Origin: CAZWEZ01 sp964632795
Lineage (GTDB): Bacteria > Pseudomonadota > Alphaproteobacteria > Rhodospirillales > 2-02-FULL-58-16
DNA: 19,821 nucleotides
Direction of reading: 5' to 3'
Assembly (NCBI GenBank): GCA_964632795.1
Contig: CAZWEZ010000068.1
Coordinates: forward strand, 1 to 19,821
The notes under the pieces are model-generated. The model searched no databases and had not been told where the DNA came from. It saw only the letters and a program-made list of their open reading frames with translations. Positions 1 to 7,143 of this stretch are shown here, one piece after another (within the stretch, counting starts at the first letter, position 1; every line of letters starts with the position of its first letter). A program made the position numbers and the translations under genes.

Positions 1-419
1 GCCAGCGGCTGGCCGCCGGCGGCCGCTTCCTCGACGGCCTGCGCGCGGCGGCCGGGCGCGGGGCGGCGGTGTTCGGGGAATGCGGCGGCTACATGGTGCT
101 GGGGCGGGGCATCGTCGACGCCGGGGGCGCGCGCCACGCCATGGCCGGGTTGCTGGGCCTCGAGACCTCGTTCGCCGAGCGCCGGCTGCACCTCGGCTAC
201 CGGCGCGCGGTGGTGGCCGCCGACGGCCCCCTGGGCAAGGCCGGGGCGGTGATTCGCGGCCACGAATTCCATTACGCCGAGGTCCTCGAGGAAGGCCCCG
301 GCCAGCCGCTGTTCGCCTGCGCCGACGCCCACGGCAACGACCTCGGCCCTTCGGGCTTGACCGAGGGCCGGGTGATGGGGTCTTTCGTCCACCTGATCGA
401 CGGCGAGGACGATGCCTGA
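1..419 (+). CDS. cobB: Cobyrinate a,c-diamide synthase, C-terminal part (5' end outside window)
   Basis: Cobyrinate a,c-diamide synthase amidates the a and c side chains of cobyrinic acid using glutamine and ATP in cobalamin biosynthesis. Only the C-terminal part of the glutamine amidotransferase domain is visible, read in frame from base 3 with no start in the window. The piece FGECGGYMVLG carries the nucleophile cysteine in the family's typical setting. GHEFHYAEV and the closing GSFVHLI supply the conserved histidine regions of the triad-type amidotransferase. The stop at 417-419 overlaps the next gene's ATG (412) by eight bases, so the two are probably co-transcribed and translationally coupled. 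CobQ-type enzymes share the domain, but the GECGGYM context and the short tail after the histidine fit CobB/CbiA better. Confidence 0.88.
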   Translation, partial: QRLAAGGRFLDGLRAAAGRGAAVFGECGGYMVLGRGIVDAGGARHAMAGLLGLETSFAERRLHLGYRRAVVAADGPLGKAGAVIRGHEFHYAEVLEEGPGQPLFACADAHGNDLGPSGLTEGRVMGSFVHLIDGEDDA

Positions 420-864
420 GCAACCCTTCTGGAAGCGCAAGACGCTGTCAACGATGTCCCGCCGGGAATGGGAGTCGCTGTGCGACGGCTGCGCCAAGTG
501 CTGCCTGGAGAAGCTGGAGGACGACGATAGCGGCGAGGTCTCCTATACCGACGTCGCCTGCCGGCTGCTCGACATGGAAAGTTGCCGCTGCACCGACTAC
601 GCCAACCGCCGGCAACTGGTCGACGACTGCATCGGGCTGAACGCGACAACGGTCAAGCGCTACAAATGGCTGCCATCGACCTGCGCCTACCGCCTGCTCG
701 ACGAGGGCAAGGATTTGGCGTGGTGGCACCCGCTGGTGTCCGGCGATCCCGAGACCGTCCACCGGGCCGGGATCTCGGTGCGCGGACGGGCGGTGCCCGA
801 GGCGCTGGCCGGCAACCTCGAAGACCACGTCGTCATCTGGCCACGACTAGGAGAAGTGACTTGA
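412..864 (+). CDS. YcgN family cysteine-cluster protein (UPF0260)
   Basis: This 150-residue protein belongs to the YcgN/UPF0260 family of cysteine-cluster proteins, whose biochemical role is not established. An N-terminal CDGCAKCC cluster (C24, C27, C30, C31) is followed by C50, C58, C60, C73 and C91, a spacing that suggests Fe-S or zinc binding. FWKRKTL near the start and the W-L-P-x-T-C-A-Y-R block around residues 87-94 are typical of the family, as is the length. The ATG at 412 overlaps the end of cobB and has a GAGGA-like Shine-Dalgarno a few bases upstream. The stop (862-864) overlaps the TTG start of the next gene. There is no signal peptide or membrane segment, so it should be cytoplasmic. 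The family assignment is secure; the metal is inferred. Confidence 0.9.
   Translation: MPEQPFWKRKTLSTMSRREWESLCDGCAKCCLEKLEDDDSGEVSYTDVACRLLDMESCRCTDYANRRQLVDDCIGLNATTVKRYKWLPSTCAYRLLDEGKDLAWWHPLVSGDPETVHRAGISVRGRAVPEALAGNLEDHVVIWPRLGEVT
849..853 (+). promoter_or_regulatory. Ribosome binding site supporting a TTG start
   Basis: AGGAG sits seven bases before the TTG at 861. This picks 861 as the start of the aldolase-family gene, because the reading frame stays open much further upstream through the preceding gene. Confidence 0.7.
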
Positions 865-1778
865 ACCGCACCTCCGACGACTCCGGCGGCGTCTATGCCG
901 CCGCCCTGACCCCGCTGAGCGACGGGCTGGCCCCCGACCACCGGGCGCTGGCCGCTCACTGCCGGTGGCTGCTGGAGAACGGCTGCCACGGGCTGGCGGT
1001 GCTCGGCACCACCGGCGAGGCCAACTCGTTCTCCGCCGGGGAGCGCATCGAAATCATGGAGCAGCTGGTCGAGGCCGGGATTCCCGGCGACCGCCTGCTG
1101 CCGGGGACCGGCTGCTGCGCGGTGCCCGACACCGTGCGCCTGAGCCGCCGGGCGGTGGAACTGGGGGCGGCCGGGGTCCTGATGCTGCCGCCGTTCTACT
1201 ACAAGAACACCGGCGACGACGGCCTGTTCGCCGCCTTCTCCGAGGCCATCGAGGGGGTCGGCGATTCGCGGCTTCGGGTCTACCTCTACCATTTCCCCCA
1301 GATGTCGAACGTGCCCATAAGCCACCGTCTGATCGAACGCCTGCTGGCGCGCTATCCGGACACCGTGGCCGGCATAAAAGACAGCTCGGGCGAGCTCGAC
1401 AACATGACCTCGATGGTCCGCGAGTTTCCCGGGTTCGCCGTGCTGAGCGGCTGGGACCACCTGCTGCTGCCGCTGCTGGAGGCCGGCGGGGCGGGCTGCA
1501 TCACGGCGGTGTGCAACGTCGCCTGCGGCTTGGCCCGGGAGGTCTTCGACGGCTGGCGGTCGGGCAACGCCGGGGACGCCCACCGCCGGCTGAGCGCCGT
1601 GCGCAAGGCGATCGCGGCCTATCCGCTGACCGCGGCGCTCAAGGAGATCATGGCCCGGCACACCGGCGACGACGGCTGGCGCCGCCTTCGTGCGCCGCTG
1701 ACCCCGCTCGACGCCGCCGGGGCCGAGGCGCTGATCGACGCCCTGGCCGCCACCGGCTTCACCCCGCCCCCGGTGTGA
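861..1778 (+). CDS. Dihydrodipicolinate synthase/N-acetylneuraminate lyase family aldolase
   Basis: This is a 305-residue class I aldolase of the DapA/NanA family, a TIM barrel that forms a Schiff base with pyruvate-like substrates. Visible signatures are GTTGE (residues 49-53), a tyrosine pair in the PPFYY segment (about 113-114), Y143 in YLYHFP and the Schiff-base lysine K173 in AGIKDSSG. Length is normal. In true DapA the YNVPSRTG segment has an arginine that binds the carboxylate of aspartate semialdehyde. The matching segment here is YHFPQMSN, with methionine in that place, so I doubt it is the lysine-pathway enzyme. The substrate is unknown. TTG at 861 is chosen for its Shine-Dalgarno and the four-base overlap with the preceding stop; its own stop overlaps the next ATG by one base. 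Confidence 0.88.
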   Translation: MNRTSDDSGGVYAAALTPLSDGLAPDHRALAAHCRWLLENGCHGLAVLGTTGEANSFSAGERIEIMEQLVEAGIPGDRLLPGTGCCAVPDTVRLSRRAVELGAAGVLMLPPFYYKNTGDDGLFAAFSEAIEGVGDSRLRVYLYHFPQMSNVPISHRLIERLLARYPDTVAGIKDSSGELDNMTSMVREFPGFAVLSGWDHLLLPLLEAGGAGCITAVCNVACGLAREVFDGWRSGNAGDAHRRLSAVRKAIAAYPLTAALKEIMARHTGDDGWRRLRAPLTPLDAAGAEALIDALAATGFTPPPV

Positions 1779-2479
1779 TGGGCCGCGGCGGCCTGCATAG
1801 CCTCGACATCGGCGGGCGTAAGGTGCCGGTCCGGGTGCGGCGCAACCGGCGGGCGCGGCGGATCGTGCTGCGCATCGACGACGACATCGACGGCGCGGTG
1901 GTCACGGTGCCGGCGGGGACGGCGATCGGCGAGGGACTGGAGATGGCCCGCGCCAAGGCCGGCTGGATTCTCGGCCGCCTCGAGGCCCTGCCGCCCCGGG
2001 TGGCCTTCGACGATGGCGCCAGGGTGCCCCTGCTGGGGACCTTGCGCCGGCTCCGCCACTGCCCCGGGGACCGTTCCCCGGTGTGCCTGGAGGACGGCGA
2101 AATCCGTGTTTCCGGACGCCGCGAGCACTTGGCCCGGCGGTTCACCGACTGGCTGCGCGGCGAGGCCCGCCGGCACATCGTCCCGCTGGCCGCCGACAAG
2201 GCCTCGCGGCTCGGCCGGGGGGCGGGGCGGATCGGCGTCCGCGACACCCGCTGGCGCTGGGGGTCGTGCTCGGCGGCGGGCAACCTGTCGTTCTGCTGGC
2301 GGCTGGTGATGGCCCCGGAGTGGGTGCTCGACTACGTGGTCGCCCACGAGGTCGCCCACCTGGCGCACCGTGGCCACGGCCGCGCCTTCTGGTGTACGGT
2401 GGACGGTCTGACCGGGGATGCCGAGGGGGCGCGGGCATGGCTGCGCCGCCACGGCCCGGCGCTGCACCGCTACGGATAG
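1778..2479 (+). CDS. YgjP-like (DUF45/M48-type) zinc metallopeptidase
   Basis: This 233-residue protein belongs to the YgjP/DUF45 family, related to SprT-like and M48 metallopeptidases. The C-terminal part carries HEVAH at 190-194 with a third metal-ligand histidine in HRGHGRAFW (H200), the family's usual HExxH...H layout. The preceding RWRWGSCSAAGNLSFCWRL block (about 158-176) is the other hallmark. The N-terminal region is basic (VRVRRNRRARRIVLRI), as in relatives. There is no signal peptide, so it is presumably cytoplasmic. ATG at 1778 shares one base with the preceding TGA, which points to translational coupling. The physiological substrate is unknown. Frame, length and motifs agree, so the family call is firm. 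Confidence 0.9.
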   Translation: MGRGGLHSLDIGGRKVPVRVRRNRRARRIVLRIDDDIDGAVVTVPAGTAIGEGLEMARAKAGWILGRLEALPPRVAFDDGARVPLLGTLRRLRHCPGDRSPVCLEDGEIRVSGRREHLARRFTDWLRGEARRHIVPLAADKASRLGRGAGRIGVRDTRWRWGSCSAAGNLSFCWRLVMAPEWVLDYVVAHEVAHLAHRGHGRAFWCTVDGLTGDAEGARAWLRRHGPALHRYG

Positions 2480-2488
2480 GGTTTCCTC

Positions 2489-3010
2489 ATGGCCCCCACG
2501 CGCGGACGGGGAGCGCGGATCGCCTATACGATCGTCGACAGCCCCCTCGGCCGGCTGCTGGCGGCGGCCACCGAACGGGGCCTGTGCGCGGTCTTCCTCG
2601 GCGATACGGACGGCTTCCTGGAGGCCGAACTCGAGCGCTGGTTTCCGGCCGCCGGGATCGTCCGCGACGACGCCCGGCTGGCCGCCTGGGCGGCCGGCGT
2701 CCTCGATGCCATGACCGGCGGCGGAACGGCGACGGTGCCGCCGCTGGACATGGCCGGCACCACCTTCCAGCGGCGGGTGTGGGAGCGGCTGATAGCGATC
2801 CCCCGGGGGGGCACCCGCACCTACCGGGAGATTGCCATCGACATCGGCCGGCCCGGGGCGGCCCGGGCAGTGGGCCGGGCGTGCGCGCTGAACCCGGTGT
2901 CGGTGGTGGTCCCCTGCCACCGGGCGCTGGGCTCCGACGGCAGCCCGCGGGGTTACGGCTGGGGCATCTGGCGCAAGCTGAAGCTGCTGGCCATGGAGGG
3001 AGCCCGATGA
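2489..3010 (+). CDS. Methylated-DNA--[protein]-cysteine S-methyltransferase
   Basis: This is a suicide DNA repair protein that moves the methyl group from O6-methylguanine (and O4-methylthymine) to its own cysteine. The 173-residue protein has the N-terminal ribonuclease-like fold (YTIVDSPLGRLLAAAT) and the C-terminal helix-turn-helix domain (FQRRVWERLIAIPRGGTRTY, then RAVGRACALNP). The active site reads VVPCHR with acceptor C143, followed by the glycine-rich G-W-G-I-W-R-K-L segment. It is of Ogt or Ada-C type: there is no Ada N-terminal zinc or AraC domain, so it is a stand-alone enzyme rather than the adaptive regulator. It starts nine bases after the metallopeptidase stop, and its TGA overlaps the next gene's ATG, inside the tight operon-like run. 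Confidence 0.93.
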   Translation: MAPTRGRGARIAYTIVDSPLGRLLAAATERGLCAVFLGDTDGFLEAELERWFPAAGIVRDDARLAAWAAGVLDAMTGGGTATVPPLDMAGTTFQRRVWERLIAIPRGGTRTYREIAIDIGRPGAARAVGRACALNPVSVVVPCHRALGSDGSPRGYGWGIWRKLKLLAMEGAR

Positions 3011-3432
3011 AACAGCGCCAGCACACCCTGACCGTCGAGACCCGGGGCCAGGGCCTCTACGAGGTCACCGCCGAGGTCGCCGGGTGGGTGCGCGAGCAGG
3101 GGATGTCGAGCGGCCTGCTGTGCGTGTTCTGCCGCCACACCTCGGCCTCGCTGACCATCCAGGAGAACGCCGACCCTGACGTCCAGCGGGACCTGGAGGC
3201 GTTCTTCGAGGGTTTGGTGCCCGAGGATGCGCGCCGCTACCGCCACACCATGGAGGGTCCCGACGACATGCCGGCCCACATCCGCGGCGCCCTGACCGAC
3301 GTCCAGCTGACGATCCCCGTCAGCGGCGGGCGCCTGGCGCTGGGCACCTGGCAGGGTATCTACCTGTTCGAGCACCGCACCCGCCCCCACAGCCGCCACC
3401 TTGTCCTCCACCTGATCGGCGAGGTGGCTTGA
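3007..3432 (+). CDS. YjbQ family protein (UPF0047, secondary thiamine-phosphate synthase type)
   Basis: This 141-residue protein is of the YjbQ/UPF0047 family. Family members have been reported to show weak thiamine-phosphate synthase activity in vitro, but the real function is unsettled. Conserved blocks are HTSASLTIQENADP from residue 44, DDMPAH at 86-91 and GTWQGIYLFEHR from 113, which together form the family's histidine-rich putative metal and active site. The length is full. The start ATG lies inside the preceding gene's stop region (four-base overlap). The MFS gene follows 24 bases after the stop. The protein is compact and soluble, with no export signal. The family call is near certain; any link to thiamine is only family knowledge. 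Confidence 0.92.
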   Translation: MKQRQHTLTVETRGQGLYEVTAEVAGWVREQGMSSGLLCVFCRHTSASLTIQENADPDVQRDLEAFFEGLVPEDARRYRHTMEGPDDMPAHIRGALTDVQLTIPVSGGRLALGTWQGIYLFEHRTRPHSRHLVLHLIGEVA

Positions 3433-3456
3433 TTATCGTCCACCGGAAGGCCTGCC

Positions 3457-4749
3457 ATGCGTTCGATCCTGATTTCCATCGCCCCGCTGCTGGCCGGACT
3501 GACCCTGCTGGTGATGGGCAACGGCATGCTCAGCTCCCTGCTCGCCCTGCGCATGGCGCAGATGGATTTTCCGTCGTGGACCACCGGGCTGGTGATGTCG
3601 TCCTACTTCGTCGGCTTGGTGTCGGGGACCTTCTACGCCTACCGGCTGATCTCCGGGGTCGGTCACATCCGCACCTTCGCCGCCCTCGCCTCGTGCGCCT
3701 CGGCGGCCACCCTGGCCCATCCCTTCCTGGTCGCCGCCGTTCCCTGGGCCGGGTTGCGCTTCGTCGAGGGTTTCTGCATTTCGGGGCTGTTCATGTGCAC
3801 CGAGAGCTGGCTCCACGCGCGGGCCACCAACGAGACCCGCGGGCGCATCCTGTCGCTGTACATGGTGTTGGTCTACATGTCCCAGGGGGTCGGCCAGTTC
3901 CTGCTCAACCTCCGCGACCCGTCCGGCTTCGCCCTGTTCGTGATCGCCTCGATCCTGCTGTCGCTGGCCCTGGTCCCGGTCGCCGTCACCCGGGTCCAGG
4001 CGCCGGACCTGTCGCAACCGGTTCGTTTCGGTATCGGACGGTTGTATGCGACCTCGCCGCTGGGGGTGGCGGGATGTTTCGCCGCCGGCCTGATGATCGG
4101 GGCGTTCTACGGGATGGGGCCCTTTTTCGCCCAGCAGATCGGCCTCGACGTCGCCGGGACCTCGCAGTTGATGGGCTTCGCCATCCTCGGCGGGCTGATC
4201 CTGCAATGGCCCTTCGGGCGGCTGTCGGACCGCTTCGACCGGCGCACCGTGCTGACCGGGCTGAGCGGAGCCCTGGTTTTGACCTGCGTGGCGATGGCCG
4301 CCGTCGCCGGCGGCGACCCCTTGTGGCTGCTGGTCCTGGCGCCGGTCTTCGGCGGCTTCGTGTTCACGCTCTATCCGTTGTGCGCCGCACACACCAACGA
4401 CTACATCGAGCCCTCGGAGCTGGTCCAGGCGAGCGGCGGGTTGATCCTCGCCTACGGCGTCGGCGCCGCCCTGGGGCCGCTCGGGGCGTCGCCGGTGATG
4501 GAGATGGCGGGGCCGGTCGGCTTGTTCGTCTTCCAGGCCTTCGTCGCCCTGCTGATCACCGCCTACGCGCTGTGGCGGATGTTCCAGCGGCCGCCGGTGC
4601 CCGGGGACGAACAGGGGGAATTCCGCCCCCTGCCGCGGACCACGGGCGTCGCCAGCGAGCTCGACCCGCGCGGCGAGAGCGCGGATGGCGAAGCCCGTGG
4701 TCAGGGGCCGGGGAATGGAGCGGGCGAGGGGAATCGAACCCCCGTTTAA
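3457..4749 (+). CDS. MFS transporter, YcaD-like
   Basis: This 430-residue major facilitator superfamily permease resides in the inner membrane. About twelve hydrophobic segments are visible, beginning with ILISIAPLLAGLTLLVMGNG. The loop after TM8 has G-R-L-S-D-R-F-D-R-R, the MFS loop motif. RFVEGFCISGLFMCTESWLH followed by ATNETRGRILSLYM is typical of the YcaD-like branch common in Proteobacteria. The substrate is unknown. The last 35-40 residues are hydrophilic and probably disordered. The final codons run 34 bases into the antisense tRNA-Gly gene, so the GEGNRTPV end is a by-product of tRNA sequence and unlikely to be conserved. The ATG at 3457 has GGAAGG shortly upstream. Confidence 0.88.
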   Translation: MRSILISIAPLLAGLTLLVMGNGMLSSLLALRMAQMDFPSWTTGLVMSSYFVGLVSGTFYAYRLISGVGHIRTFAALASCASAATLAHPFLVAAVPWAGLRFVEGFCISGLFMCTESWLHARATNETRGRILSLYMVLVYMSQGVGQFLLNLRDPSGFALFVIASILLSLALVPVAVTRVQAPDLSQPVRFGIGRLYATSPLGVAGCFAAGLMIGAFYGMGPFFAQQIGLDVAGTSQLMGFAILGGLILQWPFGRLSDRFDRRTVLTGLSGALVLTCVAMAAVAGGDPLWLLVLAPVFGGFVFTLYPLCAAHTNDYIEPSELVQASGGLILAYGVGAALGPLGASPVMEMAGPVGLFVFQAFVALLITAYALWRMFQRPPVPGDEQGEFRPLPRTTGVASELDPRGESADGEARGQGPGNGAGEGNRTPV

Positions 4750-4789
4750 AGCTTGGGAAGCTTTCGTTCTACCATTGAACCACGCCCGC
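4716..4789 (-). tRNA. tRNA-Gly (anticodon CCC)
   Basis: Read on the minus strand, the acceptor arm is GCGGGCG (4789-4783) paired with CGCCCGC (4726-4720), followed by discriminator T and an encoded CCA (4718-4716). The D arm reads GTTC-AATGGTA-GAAC. The anticodon stem AAAGC/GCTTT closes the loop TTCCCAA, giving anticodon CCC. The T arm contains GGTTCGATTCC. All cloverleaf parts are present and a T discriminator fits glycine. The 3' half overlaps the antisense end of the MFS gene (4716-4749). Confidence 0.96.
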
Positions 4790-4809
4790 GCCGAGGCGGT
4801 GCACTATCG

Positions 4810-4838
4810 TGTATACGAGAACCCGGGGCACGGTGCAA
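4810..4838 (-). promoter_or_regulatory. Sigma70-type promoter of tRNA-Gly
   Basis: On the minus strand, TTGCAC (4838-4833) and TATACA (4815-4810) are separated by exactly 17 bases. Transcription would start near 4803, giving a leader of about 14 bases before the tRNA 5' end at 4789. Both boxes are close to the housekeeping consensus and the placement is right for a tRNA gene. Confidence 0.7.
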
Positions 4839-4866
4839 GTCATGGCCGGAAACACGATATTGTTAT

Positions 4867-4894
4867 TTGGCATCGACGACCGGGACGGTTAAAC
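4867..4894 (+). promoter_or_regulatory. Possible promoter of the radical SAM gene
   Basis: TTGGCA (4867-4872) and TTAAAC (4889-4894) are 16 bases apart on the plus strand, about 47 bases before the start codon at 4941. It lies back to back with the tRNA promoter. The -10 box is only a partial match, so this is tentative. Confidence 0.3.
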
Positions 4895-4940
4895 AGGAAC
4901 CCGCTGGCGCAGGGCTGACAGGCCGACAAGGGAAAGAACC

Positions 4941-5957
4941 ATGCTCGAAGGAGGACTGGCGCGGGGGGGGAATCGCGAACTCGATCCCCACAAGTTCCGG
5001 GATCCCGACGTCACCGCCAAGGGGGAGCGGCGCGCCGTGGTCGCCTTGACCCATCTCCGGACCCTGTGGTTCAACACCGGCAGCCTGTGCAACATCTCCT
5101 GCCGCAACTGCTACATGGATTCCAATCCCCGCAACGACCGCCTGGCCTACCTGACGGCGGCCGAGGTCGGCGGCTACCTGGACGAGGTCGCCGACCTGGG
5201 GCTGCCGGTCGAGGAGGTCGCCTTTACCGGCGGCGAGCCGTTCATGAACCCCGAGTTGCCGGCGATGCTGGAAGATGCGCTGGGGCGCGGCCATCGGGCG
5301 CTGGTCCTGACCAACGCCATGAAGCCGATGTGGAACCGGCGCCGCGAGTTGACGGCGCTCGAGGCGCGCCACCCGGGGCGGCTGACGATGCGGGTGTCGA
5401 TCGACCATTTCACCCCACACAAGCACCAGGCGGTCCGCGGCCAAGGCACCTGGACGCCGATGCTGAAGGGCCTGAAATGGCTGGCCGGCAACGGCTTCGC
5501 CCTGGCGGTGGCGGGGCGGACCTGCTGGGAGGAGACCGACGAGGCGGCGCGCCTTGGTTACCGCGACCTGTTCGCCGCCCACCACATCCCGCTCGACGCC
5601 CTGGACCCGGCGGCCCTGGTCCTGTTCCCGGAGATGGATGCCGGCGCCGACGTCCCCGAGATCACGGTCGCGTGCTGGGAGATCCTGGGGGTGGCGCCGG
5701 AGACCATGATGTGCGCCTCCTCGCGCATGGTGATCAAGCGCAAGGGAGAGGCGCCGGTGGTGGTGCCGTGCACGCTGCTGCCCTACGACCGCGCCTTCGA
5801 GCTGGCCGGCGACCTCGCCGGATCGGCGAGGTCGGTCAAGCTCAACCATCCCCACTGCGCCCGGTTCTGCGTTCTCGGGGGCGGCTCGTGCAGTACCGAA
5901 AATTCGTCCGCCGGGACCGCTGAAACCTGGACAAATCGCTCCCAGGCGACGATATAA
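4941..5957 (+). CDS. Radical SAM protein with C-terminal cysteine cluster
   Basis: This 338-residue radical SAM enzyme has the [4Fe-4S] motif CNISCRNC (C50, C54, C57) and the SAM-binding glycine motif FTGGEP (about 96-100). The region RVSIDHFTPHKH (from 151) belongs to the barrel. The C-terminal third adds C245, C258, C277, C306, C310 and C317, ending in HCARFCVLGGGSC. This resembles the auxiliary-cluster regions of SPASM or twitch-type enzymes, so a second Fe-S cluster is plausible. The family looks familiar from proteobacterial genomes, but I do not know its substrate. No peptide precursor gene is seen nearby. An AAGGGA Shine-Dalgarno precedes ATG 4941. The 20-odd residues after C317 are low in hydrophobics and are probably a divergent tail. 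apaG follows within 10 bases. Confidence 0.87.
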   Translation: MLEGGLARGGNRELDPHKFRDPDVTAKGERRAVVALTHLRTLWFNTGSLCNISCRNCYMDSNPRNDRLAYLTAAEVGGYLDEVADLGLPVEEVAFTGGEPFMNPELPAMLEDALGRGHRALVLTNAMKPMWNRRRELTALEARHPGRLTMRVSIDHFTPHKHQAVRGQGTWTPMLKGLKWLAGNGFALAVAGRTCWEETDEAARLGYRDLFAAHHIPLDALDPAALVLFPEMDAGADVPEITVACWEILGVAPETMMCASSRMVIKRKGEAPVVVPCTLLPYDRAFELAGDLAGSARSVKLNHPHCARFCVLGGGSCSTENSSAGTAETWTNRSQATI

Positions 5958-5967
5958 GGAAGACGAG

Positions 5968-6390
5968 GTGGAGACCCTCGACATGGAAAAAACCGGATCC
6001 TACGCCCGCACCACGCGGGACATCGAAGTGTCGGTGGAACCCTTCTACCTGAGCGAACAGTCGGCGCCCGAGGAGAACCACTTCGTGTGGGCCTACCACG
6101 TCCGCATCCGCAACAACGGCGACCAGCCGGTCCAGCTGATGGCCCGCTACTGGCGGATCACCGATTCCGTGGGCAACGTCCAGGAGGTGCGCGGAGACGG
6201 GGTGGTCGGCGAACAGCCGGTGCTGGACCCCGGCGACAGCTTCGAGTACACCAGCGGCACCCCACTGTCGACGCCCTCGGGGATCATGGTCGGCAACTAC
6301 CGGATGGTGCTGGCCAACGGCGACCGGATCGACGTCGATATCCCGGCCTTTTCCCTGGACAGCCCGCATCAGGCGGTACAACTTCACTAG
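5968..6390 (+). CDS. apaG: ApaG protein (Co2+/Mg2+ efflux-associated)
   Basis: ApaG is a small fibronectin type III-fold protein named for its linkage to apaH and a cobalt/magnesium phenotype in enterobacteria; its molecular role is not settled. The 140-residue product shows the whole family pattern: a YHVRIRNNGDQPVQL strand pair, RYWRITD, then VRGDGVVGEQPVL, DPGDSFEYTSG, LSTPSGIMVGNYRM and the closing IPAFSLD. The GTG at 5968 is preceded by AGGA at a seven-base spacing. An in-frame ATG at 5983 has GGAG nine bases upstream and is an equally good alternative (135 residues). The gene follows the radical SAM stop by ten bases, so the two are probably co-transcribed. Confidence 0.94.
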   Translation: METLDMEKTGSYARTTRDIEVSVEPFYLSEQSAPEENHFVWAYHVRIRNNGDQPVQLMARYWRITDSVGNVQEVRGDGVVGEQPVLDPGDSFEYTSGTPLSTPSGIMVGNYRMVLANGDRIDVDIPAFSLDSPHQAVQLH

Positions 6391-6471
6391 GGTCCTTGAT
6401 TCCCGGCGCCTCGCCCCCACATTCCCCAAACCGGCCGCGACCCCTGGACCCCTGAAGGAAAGACCGATGCC

Positions 6472-7122
6472 ATGACCTCGCGCAAGCCATTCAGCCTGAT
6501 CGACGGCGTCGCGGCCGCCCGCCCGGCCGCCCCGGCCAGCCCCACCCGGGCCGAGGCCGAGGACGCCGTCAGGACCCTGATCGGCTGGGCCGGGGACGAC
6601 CCCGCCCGCGAGGGCCTGCAGGACACCCCGTCGCGCGTGGTCCGCGCCTACGAGGAATACTTCGCGGGCTACGCCATGGATCCGGTGGACCTCCTCCAGC
6701 GGACCTTCGAGGAGACCGACGGCTACGACGAGATGGTGCTGTTGCGCAACATCCGCTTCGAATCCTTCTGCGAGCACCACCTGGCGCCGATCATCGGCAA
6801 GGCCCACGTCGCCTATCTGCCGCGCCGCCGGGTGGTCGGCATCTCCAAGCTGGCGTGGGTGGTCGAGGCCTACGCCAAGCGGCTCCAGATCCAGGAGAAG
6901 ATGACCGTCCAGATCGCCAACGCGATCAACGACATCCTCGAACCCGAGGGCGTCGCGGTGGTCATCGAGGCGGCCCACCAGTGCATGACCACCCGGGGCA
7001 TCCACAAGCCCGACGTGGTGATGGTGACCAGCCGCATGCTCGGCGCCTTCCGCGATAACCCGTCGACCCGGCGCGAGTTCCTGTCGATGATCGGCAACCC
7101 GGCACCCGGCGTCGGCGATTAA
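6472..7122 (+). CDS. folE: GTP cyclohydrolase I
   Basis: This enzyme converts GTP to 7,8-dihydroneopterin triphosphate, the first step of tetrahydrofolate synthesis. The 216-residue protein has the zinc ligands C100 and H103 in FESFCEHHLAPIIGK and C171 in HQCMTTRGI. The block RRRVVGISKLAWVVEAYAKR (from 118) matches the family core, followed by RLQIQEKMT. The N-terminal 25 residues are alanine/proline-rich and likely flexible. ATG 6472 has AAGGA 12 bases upstream. Another ATG at 6467 is out of frame and meets TGA immediately, so it is not the start. The gap to apaG is 81 bases with no convincing promoter. It is a type IA enzyme, with no sign of the zinc-independent IB family. Confidence 0.95.
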   Translation: MTSRKPFSLIDGVAAARPAAPASPTRAEAEDAVRTLIGWAGDDPAREGLQDTPSRVVRAYEEYFAGYAMDPVDLLQRTFEETDGYDEMVLLRNIRFESFCEHHLAPIIGKAHVAYLPRRRVVGISKLAWVVEAYAKRLQIQEKMTVQIANAINDILEPEGVAVVIEAAHQCMTTRGIHKPDVVMVTSRMLGAFRDNPSTRREFLSMIGNPAPGVGD

Positions 7123-7129
7123 TCGGTAC

Positions 7130-7143
7130 CTGTATATAGTTTT
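7130..7143 (+). repeat. Short AT-rich sequence shared with the palindromic element at 14107-14220
   Basis: CTGTATATAGTTTT here is an exact 14-base match to the reverse complement of 14175-14188, which lies in the right arm of the large palindrome. In a window this GC-rich such a match is unexpected. It lies eight bases after the folE stop and may be a relic of the same element family. It may equally be an AT-rich promoter-like patch before trkH. Confidence 0.35.

Noticed and set aside
2953..4392. Long minus-strand open frames opposite yjbQ and the MFS gene
   Set aside because: Low-complexity Gln/Arg/Gly-rich translations that mirror the plus-strand genes, with no start context or homology pattern.
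4685..4918. Open frame containing ARGIEPPF across the tRNA region
   Set aside because: This peptide is the well-known translation of an antisense tRNA T-arm, not a protein.
6391..6471. Possible promoter between apaG and folE (TTGATT at 6396)
   Set aside because: The sequence 17 bases downstream, ACATTC, is too far from a -10 consensus.
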